5,425 nucleotides of DNA from Microbacteriaceae bacterium (GCA_003454135.1 DMKW01000093.1:1-5425); one strand, 5' to 3'; positions 1 through 5,415 are shown, counted from the stretch's first letter. Notes: generated by a model not told the origin, from the sequence alone. Translations and numbers: made by a program.

Positions 1-787
1 TGCCTCCGACTACAGCCGCTACCTCCCCAAGTCGACCAGCCCCAGATCGATCGCCCTGGCTGCCGGCCTCGGTAATTTCATCTCATGCACCGTGCTCATG
101 GCGGCGGGCGTAGCGGCGGCCACAATCGCCGGCTTCAATCCCGATGACCCGACTACATCCTTTGTTTCGAGCATGCCGACGGTCATCAAAGACTTCACCC
201 TCGTCGCCATCGCGGTCGGCGCCATCGCCGCGAACGCGCTCAACATCTACTCCGGGGCGATGTCGTTCCTTGCCGCGGGCGTCAAGCTCCGGTTCACCCT
301 TCGTCGCGCGATTGTTGCTCTCGGCTTCGGCATCATTGGATTCTTCATCGCCTGGAGCGCTCTTGCGGACGCCGGAACCAAGTACGAGAACTTCCTTCTC
401 GTCATTGCGTACTGGATCGCGCCGTGGCTCGGCATCGTGCTAACGGACCGCTACCTGCGCCGTGGCACCTCGATCGCGAGCCTCGTTCCCGACCACGCGA
501 AGTACCGCAACCTCGCCGGCGTCATCTCGATGGTGGTGGCCGGCGTCATCTCCATCTGGCTGTTCTCAAACCAGACCTTCTACCAGGGCGTGCTCACCGC
601 GGCGACAACGCCGAACGCCAAGTTCGCAATCTCGGCCATCGGCGACCTCACACCGCTCGTCGGCTTCGTGCTCGCCGCCGTTCTCTACTGGGCCCTGTTC
701 GGAGCCCTCAAGCCGACGCTCGGCGGGCCGCTGAGCGAGGAGCCCGAGCTCATAGTCGGCGTGGACGCCGCAGACGACGTCGCGTGA
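1..787 (+). CDS. NCS1-family nucleobase (cytosine/purine) permease, C-terminal part, 5' end cut by the window
   Basis: The first complete codon is at position 2; 261 residues are visible and the start lies outside the window. The visible part begins with ASDYSRYLP, a signature of nucleobase:cation symporter-1 proteins, followed by membrane spans. Other family-like segments are NALNIYSGAMSFLAAG (about visible residues 77-92) and a later AYWIAPWLGIVLTDRYLRRG stretch. Full-length relatives have about 12 spans and 450-500 residues, so roughly the second half is present. The family imports cytosine, purines, uracil, allantoin or related compounds with a cation, at the cytoplasmic membrane. The stop overlaps the start of a cytosine deaminase gene by 4 bases, so cytosine is the likely substrate; this is inferred from context, because the visible part alone does not fix specificity. 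The C-terminal tail is acidic and probably cytoplasmic. Confidence 0.93.
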   Translation, partial: ASDYSRYLPKSTSPRSIALAAGLGNFISCTVLMAAGVAAATIAGFNPDDPTTSFVSSMPTVIKDFTLVAIAVGAIAANALNIYSGAMSFLAAGVKLRFTLRRAIVALGFGIIGFFIAWSALADAGTKYENFLLVIAYWIAPWLGIVLTDRYLRRGTSIASLVPDHAKYRNLAGVISMVVAGVISIWLFSNQTFYQGVLTAATTPNAKFAISAIGDLTPLVGFVLAAVLYWALFGALKPTLGGPLSEEPELIVGVDAADDVA

Positions 788-1248
788 CCCGGGGAGATAT
801 CTACGCGACCGACGCCGAGAAGCTCGCCGTCGCGCGGGCGGAGGCCGAGCGGGGAGCAGCGGAGGGAGGCATCCCGATCGGCGCGGCACTCTTCGCCTCG
901 GACGGCACGCTGCTCGGCAGCGGACACAACCGGCGCGCACAAGACGGTGACGCCGCGATGCACGCCGAGACGAACGCCTTCCACAACGCCGGCCGACAGC
1001 GCAGCTATCGGAACACGGTCATGGTCACGACGCTGTCCCCGTGCTGGTACTGCTCGGGCCTCGTACGCCAATTCGGCATCGGCCGCGTCGTGGTCGGCGA
1101 CGACCAGAGCTTCCTGGGCGGGCAGGAGTGGCTCGCCGAGAACGGCGTGCAGCTCACCGTGCTGAACGACCCGGAGCTCATCGCGATGATGGGACGATTC
1201 ATCGAGGAGCATCCCGCCCTCTGGAACGAGGACATCGGCGAGGACTGA
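784..1248 (+). CDS. Cytosine deaminase, zinc-dependent, yeast Fcy1-type (CDA fold)
   Basis: A 154-residue protein predicted to hydrolyse cytosine to uracil and ammonia in the cytosol (pyrimidine salvage). The zinc/catalytic motifs are complete: H60-A-E62 and S-P-C87-W-Y-C90. N49 and the C-terminal W147 and D150 (in LWNEDIGED) line up with yeast cytosine deaminase Asn51, Trp152 and Asp155, which shape the substrate pocket. GGIPIGAALF (28-37) and GHNRR (47-51) also match the yeast enzyme as I recall it, and the length is almost the same (yeast 158). This favours cytosine deaminase over guanine deaminase or tRNA adenosine deaminase. It is unrelated to E. coli CodA, an amidohydrolase. The GTG start at 784 overlaps the permease stop (GTGA) and has no clear ribosome binding site, so translation is probably coupled. 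The frame is open further upstream, but only inside the permease gene. Confidence 0.92.
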   Translation: MTRGDIYATDAEKLAVARAEAERGAAEGGIPIGAALFASDGTLLGSGHNRRAQDGDAAMHAETNAFHNAGRQRSYRNTVMVTTLSPCWYCSGLVRQFGIGRVVVGDDQSFLGGQEWLAENGVQLTVLNDPELIAMMGRFIEEHPALWNEDIGED

Positions 1249-1325
1249 TCCCTGGGGCCCGATTCGTGTACTTCGCCGACCCCGACGGAAACACACGGTC
1301 GCTGCAGCAACTCCCCCGACGGTAA
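1249..1325 (+). pseudogene. Remnant of a glyoxalase/VOC-family gene (C-terminal end only)
   Basis: Frame 3 directly after the deaminase stop reads ARFVYFADPDGNTRSLQQL, then PRR and a TAA stop (1323-1325). The F-x-D-P-D-G-N-x-x-x-L-Q pattern is the usual final beta strand and C-terminus of glyoxalase/bleomycin-resistance (VOC) proteins. Only about 25 codons remain. The upstream part of this frame overlaps the deaminase and does not resemble a VOC domain, and there is no plausible start codon with a ribosome binding site. I read it as the tail of a gene whose front was lost when the deaminase gene was joined to it. The match is short, so chance resemblance is possible. Confidence 0.55.
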
Positions 1326-1411
1326 CGATCTGTCGGATTCGAGAATTCGGGAGTATCGTGGTTGGCGGTTGCCCCAGACCTCGGTCGCCGAGTCGCAGGT
1401 TGGACATTTCT

Positions 1412-1418
1412 GGGAGGG
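1412..1418 (+). promoter_or_regulatory. Ribosome binding site that fixes the start of the 106-residue protein
   Basis: GGGAGGG ends 6 bases before the ATG at 1425. This is a strong Shine-Dalgarno sequence at good spacing, so the ATG is preferred over a TTG at 1362 in the same frame, which would add 21 residues. Confidence 0.7.
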
Positions 1419-1424
1419 CGCCAA

Positions 1425-1745
1425 ATGACCGTAGGTATTCGGTTTCGGGTTGGACGAGCCCTCGACACGGCCATCATCGATGTACTGAACCGCAGTGGGC
1501 TTGATCACGGCCTGATTCCCCTCGTTTGGGAGATCGTGTCATACCCCGAGGGAACCGTCATCGAGGGTCATCCACCCCTCGACTCGAGCGACCCAGACTT
1601 TCTCTGCGAATTGTGGGCGAGCGCACTCAGCATGACGGAGTACGCGTACGACACCGGCGAAGGCGAGCGCGTCTGGTACCTCGCCGACGGCCCGTGGCGC
1701 GTCGAGTTGTCGAGCCGCGCCACGTGGGCGCTCGACGTCGCCTAG
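1425..1745 (+). CDS. Hypothetical protein, 106 residues, unrecognised
   Basis: I do not recognise this family. The protein is soluble-looking and acidic, with no signal peptide or membrane span and one cysteine (C61). It has a basic N-terminus (MTVGIRFRVGR), an aromatic and acidic middle, and a C-terminal half rich in tryptophan and short strand-like stretches (RVWYLADGPWRVELSS, about 82-97). The ATG at 1425 is supported by the ribosome binding site just before it. It stands alone: 99 bases separate it from the VOC remnant upstream, and it converges on the cytochrome operon with an 80-base gap. The leader and first codons look less GC-rich than the flanking genes, which could fit transfer, but this is an impression and not a measurement. 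It looks like a real gene because of the ribosome binding site and a clean stop. Confidence 0.7.
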   Translation: MTVGIRFRVGRALDTAIIDVLNRSGLDHGLIPLVWEIVSYPEGTVIEGHPPLDSSDPDFLCELWASALSMTEYAYDTGEGERVWYLADGPWRVELSSRATWALDVA

Positions 1746-1793
1746 CGCGAGACTTTCGGGCCGAGTGGCCACACCTGGGAAATGCTGCTGAGC

Positions 1794-1809
1794 CCTGCCG
1801 CGCGGCGGG
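1794..1809. terminator. Possible bidirectional hairpin between convergent genes
   Basis: CCTGCC-GCGC-GGCGGG can form a 6-pair GC-rich stem (one G-U pair on the plus-strand RNA) with a 4-base loop. It sits between the ends of the 106-residue gene (1745) and the cytochrome operon (1826), where a shared terminator is expected. No T-run follows on either strand, so an intrinsic terminator is only weakly supported. Confidence 0.3.
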
Positions 1810-1825
1810 TGACGCGAGGACGCCG

Positions 1826-2779
1826 TCAGCGATTCTTGTAGTAGTCCTTCCAGACCAGCCGGTGGATCGGGACCCACCGCGGCAGCGTGCGCAGTCCGGG
1901 GATGAACGGCACGAGCGCGAGAAGCAGCGTAAGCACGCCCATGATCACCACCACAAGCACATCGGCATTGGCCGCCGACTTGACCGGCTCGACCTGGTAG
2001 AAGAACGAGAACAACCAGAGCCACGACTGGCCGGGATAGTTGCCGGTCTCGTTCATCATGCCCCACTGGTCTCCCGTCAGGTGTTGCGCCGTCGCGAGAT
2101 CCGGGAAGTAGGTCCCGTCGCCCAGAAACAGGATGGTCGGGGTGTAGTCCGTGTTGTAGAACGAACCCCGCGATTGCAGCACGCCGTCGAGGGAACCCTG
2201 CTGGGCCATAGCGAGAAGGCTGCCGGTCAGTGCAGGAACCGGTCCGTACGAGCCGTCGGCAACCTGTGCCGGATCGTTGCCCGGCGCCTTGTCGAGGGCC
2301 TTCGCGTATGCCGCCGTCCAATCGGTGCGCTGCACGTCGCTCGCGGAGGTCCACTCGGAGATGGCAGCCGGCGGATCCGGAAGCGTCTCGAGCGGATCGA
2401 TCACGAGGTCTTTGGCCGTGTCGATCGGGATGCGAACCCCCGAAAAACTCTGCAGGTCGAGGGGTCCGAGAGTCTGTGTGGCATCCGGGGTGGAATTGTA
2501 AGGCGGGCCGTATCCAGCCGTCTCGCTCGTTCCGCCAAGTTCTGCCGTGGTGGTCGCCACGAAGTCCGCCGGCTTGGCGTTCGCCCACGACTTGAGTGTC
2601 ACGCTCGGGTCGTCGGGGGAACTGAGAATGAGAGAGACCGCAGCCACGAGCACCGTCACGACGATCACGCCGATGGTGAGTTCTTTGAAGAGATCGTACT
2701 CGCGCACCCGACCCTTCCACGGGCGCCCGGCGATGCCGGCGCCCTTACGCCAGGACATGAGGCTGATGGGCTTGCTCAT
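1826..2779 (-). CDS. Cytochrome b6f subunit IV-like membrane protein with a large extracytoplasmic loop domain
   Basis: A 317-residue protein whose ends resemble cytochrome b C-terminal domain/subunit IV. A basic cytosolic N-terminus leads to EYDLFKELTIGVIVV and a membrane span (about 33-52). A second hydrophobic region (about 253-294, WLWLFSFFYQVEP to LLLALVPFIPGL) is followed by a basic tail, as in the helix F region of subunit IV. Between the spans lie about 200 residues predicted outside the membrane, where subunit IV has a short loop. The Qo-site PEWY motif is absent; the corresponding place reads PGQSWLW. The third span of subunit IV is also absent. There are no cysteines, so no c-type heme or Fe-S site of its own, and only two histidines (H233, H306). 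The ATG overlaps the cytochrome b stop (ATGA), with GAGGT 7 bases upstream. Assignment as a cytochrome b partner is firm from context; its function is unknown. Confidence 0.8.
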   Translation of the reverse strand: MSKPISLMSWRKGAGIAGRPWKGRVREYDLFKELTIGVIVVTVLVAAVSLILSSPDDPSVTLKSWANAKPADFVATTTAELGGTSETAGYGPPYNSTPDATQTLGPLDLQSFSGVRIPIDTAKDLVIDPLETLPDPPAAISEWTSASDVQRTDWTAAYAKALDKAPGNDPAQVADGSYGPVPALTGSLLAMAQQGSLDGVLQSRGSFYNTDYTPTILFLGDGTYFPDLATAQHLTGDQWGMMNETGNYPGQSWLWLFSFFYQVEPVKSAANADVLVVVIMGVLTLLLALVPFIPGLRTLPRWVPIHRLVWKDYYKNR

Positions 2780-3483
2780 CGCGGGACCTCTGTCGGTTCG
2801 ACGGTTGGCGTCGTTTGCGACTGCAACTGCGCATCGGTCTCCGCTGCGTCGAGCGGCGGCACCACCCCGTGCACGCGCACCAGTATCACGTGGAACGCGA
2901 CGATCGCCGCAACCGCGAGCGGAAGGAGCGTGAGGTGCCACATGAAGATCTGGCCGAGGTTCGCCACGTTGAACCAGGCCCCGATGCCGACGGCATTGAG
3001 TGCATCCTTGCCCTCGAAGGCGATCCACTGCGAGTCGAAGTTGGTCTGGAGCAGGTATCCGGTGAAGGCCGCGACGATCGAGATTGCGAACGACACGACT
3101 CCTGTGATCCAGGTGAGCACGCGTCCACCGCGCCAGGCTGCCATCCAGTACTTACCCCACAGGTGCACGACCATGAAGAGGAAAAAGAACTCGACGCTCC
3201 ACAGGTGGGTGCTGTTGATGAAGTGCCCGAATCCGGACACGTGCCACCACAGCGGCCCGTTGAGGCTCAGGATCACCCCGGAGGCGATGATAATCACGAG
3301 CGAGGCGATGGCCCCCATACCGAACACGTAGATCCACGAGGCGACGTAGCTCGGTTGGTCCTGCGGAAGGAGCTTCTCCGGGGGAAGCGTGCGCAACACC
3401 CAGCGACGCGTCTTGCCTGTCCAGGTGTAAAACTCTTCGTCGGGTTGCTTGTGATGGCCGGACGACCCGGACGACCCGCTCAC
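2776..3483 (-). CDS. Cytochrome b6-type diheme cytochrome b (N-terminal domain)
   Basis: A 235-residue membrane protein with four predicted spans (about 46-74, 92-111, 124-145, 179-206). It carries the heme ligand pairs of cytochrome b: H93 and H107 in helix B (13 residues between), and H183 and H198 in helix D (14 between, the cytochrome b6 spacing; mitochondrial-type b has 13). Heme-packing glycines are present in pairs 14 apart: G55/G69 and G128/G142. FTGYLL (140-145) and the Pro five residues after H183 also match the family. There is no cysteine, so the covalent heme c(i) of b6f is not expected. The length fits cytochrome b6 and is far short of the 500-plus residues of actinobacterial QcrB. 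The GTG start overlaps the preceding stop (GTGA). The N-terminus is a Gly/Ser-rich stretch and the C-terminal tail is polar. Its expected role is quinol/quinone-linked electron transfer across the membrane. Confidence 0.92.
   Translation of the reverse strand: MSGSSGSSGHHKQPDEEFYTWTGKTRRWVLRTLPPEKLLPQDQPSYVASWIYVFGMGAIASLVIIIASGVILSLNGPLWWHVSGFGHFINSTHLWSVEFFFLFMVVHLWGKYWMAAWRGGRVLTWITGVVSFAISIVAAFTGYLLQTNFDSQWIAFEGKDALNAVGIGAWFNVANLGQIFMWHLTLLPLAVAAIVAFHVILVRVHGVVPPLDAAETDAQLQSQTTPTVEPTEVPR
3459..3478 (-). repeat. 9-bp tandem repeat in the start of the cytochrome b gene
   Basis: CGGACGACC (plus strand) occurs twice in tandem plus two further bases. Because 9 is a multiple of 3, it encodes the repeated Gly-Ser-Ser near the N-terminus of the cytochrome b protein. 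Slippage here would lengthen or shorten the linker without breaking the frame. Confidence 0.75.
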
Positions 3484-3644
3484 TTGCGTCTCTTCGCCGC
3501 GGGGAAGGGAAGAACGAGGGCGAGCACGAACAGCACGAGCATCACGACGATCACGACGAAGTTGCCCAGCTGAATGACGAAATCACCCCAGCCCAGATAG
3601 ATTGCCGGGCTTTCACCGGCAGCTTGTGCGAGCAGACCGTTCAT
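3480..3644 (-). CDS. Small single-span membrane protein, first gene of the cytochrome b operon
   Basis: A 54-residue protein reading MNGLLAQAAGESPAIYLGWG at the start, one hydrophobic span (about 22-46, rich in Val and Leu) and a basic end, PFPAAKRRK. The charges suggest the N-terminus outside and the C-terminus in the cytosol. It has no cysteine or histidine and so binds no cofactor by itself. GGAGGT lies 4 bases before the ATG at 3644, the best ribosome binding site of the operon. Its stop overlaps the GTG of the cytochrome b gene by 4 bases, so the two are almost certainly translated together. By analogy with the small single-span subunits of b6f complexes (PetG, PetL, PetM, PetN) it may be an assembly or structural subunit; that is inference, and I see no sequence match to them. 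Confidence 0.8.
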   Translation of the reverse strand: MNGLLAQAAGESPAIYLGWGDFVIQLGNFVVIVVMLVLFVLALVLPFPAAKRRK

Positions 3645-3648
3645 CAAG

Positions 3649-3654
3649 ACCTCC
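3649..3654 (-). promoter_or_regulatory. Strong ribosome binding site of the cytochrome b operon
   Basis: On the minus strand GGAGGT stands 4 bases before the ATG at 3644. It supports the 54-residue reading frame as a real gene. Confidence 0.75.
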
Positions 3655-3662
3655 GGTGTTTG

Positions 3663-3680
3663 CGAATCATTCGACTCGAA
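3663..3680. promoter_or_regulatory. Two overlapping palindromes, candidate operator of the cytochrome b operon
   Basis: CGAAT-C-ATTCG (3663-3673) and TTCGA-C-TCGAA (3670-3680) are each perfect 5-1-5 palindromes and share four bases. Read another way, CGAA, TTCG and CGAA half-sites recur every 7 bases. They lie between a candidate -10 element and the ribosome binding site, where a repressor could block transcription. Binding is inferred from symmetry and position only. Confidence 0.4.
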
Positions 3681-3706
3681 CGGTATCCCGGCCGGGGTGG
3701 CAGCAA
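3680..3706 (-). promoter_or_regulatory. Candidate promoter of the cytochrome b operon
   Basis: On the minus strand TTGCTG (3706-3701) and TACCGT (3685-3680) could be -35 and -10 elements. TACCGT fits the TAnnnT pattern common in actinobacteria. The 15-base spacing is shorter than usual, so this is a weak call. Confidence 0.3.
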
Positions 3707-3722
3707 CGGGACCTTGGTCCCG
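3707..3722 (-). terminator. Inverted repeat just after the DinB-like gene, probable terminator
   Basis: CGGGACC-TT-GGTCCCG is a perfect inverted repeat that can fold as a 6-pair GC-rich stem with a 4-base loop. It begins 16 bases past the stop of the DinB-like gene. The RNA continues UUGCUG, which is not a real U-run. It may end the DinB transcript; its place just upstream of the cytochrome operon also allows an operator role. Confidence 0.45.
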
Positions 3723-3738
3723 ATGCCCAGTCAGGCGT

Positions 3739-4263
3739 TTACGAGCGCTGTTCGCGGCGCTCCATCACCCCGCGCACGAAGGCGGCCTGGCCGGCGTGCT
3801 GCAGATCGTCGCTGATCACGCTCACGAGTCGCACGGCGAGAGTCACCGGAGGAGTCCACTTGTGGTCGACGATGCGCTCGAGATCGGCATCGGAAAGGGT
3901 CGCGACATAGCGCACCGTGCGATCGTGCACGTCATCGTGATAGCCGATCAGCTGGTCGCGGGTGATGTTGCGCACCTCGGCGACGTCGGACGACGTGTGG
4001 CCGTACCCGGTGGCTTGCAGTTCGAAGGGAAGGCCGAACCGCTCCGCCCAGCCGTCCGCGGTCCACGCCTGCTCGGTGCCAGCGACATCCGCGATGTGGT
4101 CGTCCTGCACTCGAGAGAGATGCCACAGAAGCCAGCCGATGGAGTTGGCGCCGTCATCGAGCCTCGCCGACAGCTGCTCGGGACTCAGACCCTTCGCCGA
4201 CCGGTGTACCAAGCCCCGGACTCGGCCGAAGGCATCAACGAGAAGCGCGGTACTTGTGGTCAT
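3739..4263 (-). CDS. DinB/DUF664-family protein (possible mycothiol-dependent transferase or isomerase)
   Basis: A 174-residue protein with the four-helix DinB-like pattern. NSIGWLLWHLSRVQDDHIAD (40-59) carries H48 at the usual first metal position, and the helix near LVSVISDDLQHAGQAAFVRG (146-165) carries D152 and H156. The H48/D152/H156 trio matches the His/Glu/His metal site of mycothiol-dependent maleylpyruvate isomerase in spacing, so divalent metal binding is likely. Relatives in actinobacteria are thought to move groups with mycothiol as cofactor; the substrate here is unknown. Start: the ATG at 4263 begins MTTSTALLVDAFGR, a normal N-terminus for the family. No ribosome binding site lies at a good distance, so the message may be leaderless. 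The LLM oxidoreductase gene diverges from it 108 bases away. Confidence 0.88.
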   Translation of the reverse strand: MTTSTALLVDAFGRVRGLVHRSAKGLSPEQLSARLDDGANSIGWLLWHLSRVQDDHIADVAGTEQAWTADGWAERFGLPFELQATGYGHTSSDVAEVRNITRDQLIGYHDDVHDRTVRYVATLSDADLERIVDHKWTPPVTLAVRLVSVISDDLQHAGQAAFVRGVMERREQRS

Positions 4264-4371
4264 GTTTCGACGCTACTCGCGCTCCTGGCCACCCGCACTG
4301 CTCCGGCTCCGAATACCTCTCGCCGTGGCGTCGACGGGAATACTCACGCCCCGTGGGACGCTGTCGCTCAC
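4264..4371. other. Divergent intergenic region between the DinB-like and LLM genes
   Basis: These 108 bases must hold promoters for both flanking genes. I see the TAGCGT element for the DinB-like gene and an 8-base palindrome CGTCGACG (4329-4336), but no convincing promoter for the oxidoreductase. Its ATG has only a weak GTGGGA about 15 bases upstream as a possible ribosome binding site. Confidence 0.5.
4270..4275 (-). promoter_or_regulatory. Candidate -10 element giving a leaderless DinB-like transcript
   Basis: On the minus strand TAGCGT ends 6 bases before the ATG at 4263. It fits TAnnnT and would place the transcription start at or near the ATG, which would explain why no ribosome binding site is seen. 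No clear -35 element is visible. Confidence 0.3.
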
Positions 4372-5415
4372 ATGAAACGCATCGGGTTCCTGTCGTTCGG
4401 CCACTGGCAGCCTGTGCCTGGATCCGAAACCCGAACGGCGCGAGACGCCCTGCTGCAGACGGTCGAACTCGCGATCGCGGCCGAGGAGATCGGCATCGAC
4501 GGCGCCTACGTGAGGGTGCACCACTTCGCGCCCCAGCTCGCCTCCCCCTTCCCCCTGCTTGCGGCGATCGCGGCGCGCACGAGCCGCATCGAGATCGGCA
4601 CCGGCGTGATCGACATGCGCTACGAGAACCCGCTCTACATGGCCGAAGAGGCCGCCGTCACCGACCTGCTAAGCGACGGCCGCTTGCAGCTCGGCGTGAG
4701 CCGAGGATCACCCGAAACGGCGTTGCGCGGCTCGGAGGCTTTCGGCTACGTCCCAGCCGACGGGGAGACAGACGCGGACGAGGCCCGCGCGCACACCGCA
4801 CTGTTCCGCGCCGCCATCGACGGCGCCGGCGTCGCGATGGCAAACCCGCAGATGACCGGCAGTTCCGGCGCGCTCGCCATCCAGCCCCAGTCCCCCGGCC
4901 TCGCCGACCGCATCTGGTGGGGGTCCGGCACGCGCCAGACAGCCAGGTGGACCGCGGAACAGGGCATGAATCTCATGAGCTCGACCCTGCTGACCGAAGA
5001 CACGGGAGTGCCCTTCGATGAACTGCAGGCGGAACAGATCGCCGCCTACCGGTCGGCCTGGGCCGAGGCCGGATGGGAGCGCCAACCGCGCGTCTCGGTG
5101 AGCCGCAGCGTGCTGCCGATCGTGACCGATCTCGACCGCCGGTACTTCGGAGCTCGTGCCGCGGACAGTTCGGACCAGGTCGGCTACCTCGACGGGGGCG
5201 TCGCGCGGTTCGGCAAGAGCTACGTGGGCGAACCGGACGCGATCGCGCAAGAACTGAGCCGCGACGCAGCGGTGCGCGAGGCGGACACGCTTCTGCTGAC
5301 CGTGCCCAACCAGCTGGGCGTCGAATACAACGCGAACATGCTCGACACGATCGTCCGCCACATCGCACCATCGCTCGGTTGGCATCCCACGCTCGATCCG
5401 GCACCGGCGCCGTAA
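4372..5415 (+). CDS. LLM-class flavin-dependent oxidoreductase (luciferase-like monooxygenase family)
   Basis: A 347-residue, apparently complete TIM-barrel protein of the luciferase-like family. Family features in order: KRIGFLSFGHW (2-12) as the first strand; AEEIGIDGAYVRVHHF (37-52), the usual 'E-x-G-x-D ... HH' segment; TSRIEIGTGV (70-79); then NPLYMAEEAAVTDLLSDGRL (86-105) followed by LGVSRG (107-112), which corresponds to the 'aE-x-a-x-lD-x-lSgGR ... lGvGrG' block; GSGTRQTARWTAEQGMNLM (184-202); and KSYVGEPDAIAQEL (281-294), the late 'G-x-P-e-x-v' block. Members use FMN, or F420 in some actinobacteria, to oxidise varied organic substrates; neither cofactor nor substrate can be read from this sequence. 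The frame stays open far upstream opposite the DinB-like gene, but the ATG at 4372 starts exactly at the expected first strand. Confidence 0.93.
   Translation: MKRIGFLSFGHWQPVPGSETRTARDALLQTVELAIAAEEIGIDGAYVRVHHFAPQLASPFPLLAAIAARTSRIEIGTGVIDMRYENPLYMAEEAAVTDLLSDGRLQLGVSRGSPETALRGSEAFGYVPADGETDADEARAHTALFRAAIDGAGVAMANPQMTGSSGALAIQPQSPGLADRIWWGSGTRQTARWTAEQGMNLMSSTLLTEDTGVPFDELQAEQIAAYRSAWAEAGWERQPRVSVSRSVLPIVTDLDRRYFGARAADSSDQVGYLDGGVARFGKSYVGEPDAIAQELSRDAAVREADTLLLTVPNQLGVEYNANMLDTIVRHIAPSLGWHPTLDPAPAP

Noticed and set aside
1316..1336. Possible hairpin CCGAC...GTCGG after the VOC remnant
   Set aside because: The stem is only 5-6 pairs with a long loop and no T-run, which is too weak to call a terminator.
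685..1407. A 240-residue minus-strand frame opposite the cytosine deaminase
   Set aside because: The deaminase on the plus strand has all catalytic motifs, and the antisense frame has none.
1539..2720. A 393-residue minus-strand frame overlapping the subunit IV-like gene
   Set aside because: It is out of frame with the membrane protein, very rich in Arg and Gly, and has no recognisable domain.
1526..3331. A 601-residue open frame on the plus strand opposite the cytochrome operon
   Set aside because: Its translation is Arg-rich, low in hydrophobic structure and matches no family, while the minus strand gives clear heme ligands, membrane spans and tight overlaps. It is a high-GC shadow frame.
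2776..3483. Reading the cytochrome b as a truncated or frameshifted actinobacterial QcrB
   Set aside because: The helix D spacing is b6-like, the ends are clean with 4-base overlaps on both sides, and the next gene supplies its own C-terminal-domain-like partner.
4329..4336. Palindrome CGTCGACG upstream of the LLM gene as an operator
   Set aside because: An 8-base palindrome of this composition is expected often in high-GC DNA, and no second copy or larger symmetry is seen.
3697..4371. Upstream extension of the LLM oxidoreductase frame
   Set aside because: The frame is open by chance opposite the DinB-like gene. The family's first beta strand begins at the ATG at 4372, and the extension is not protein-like.
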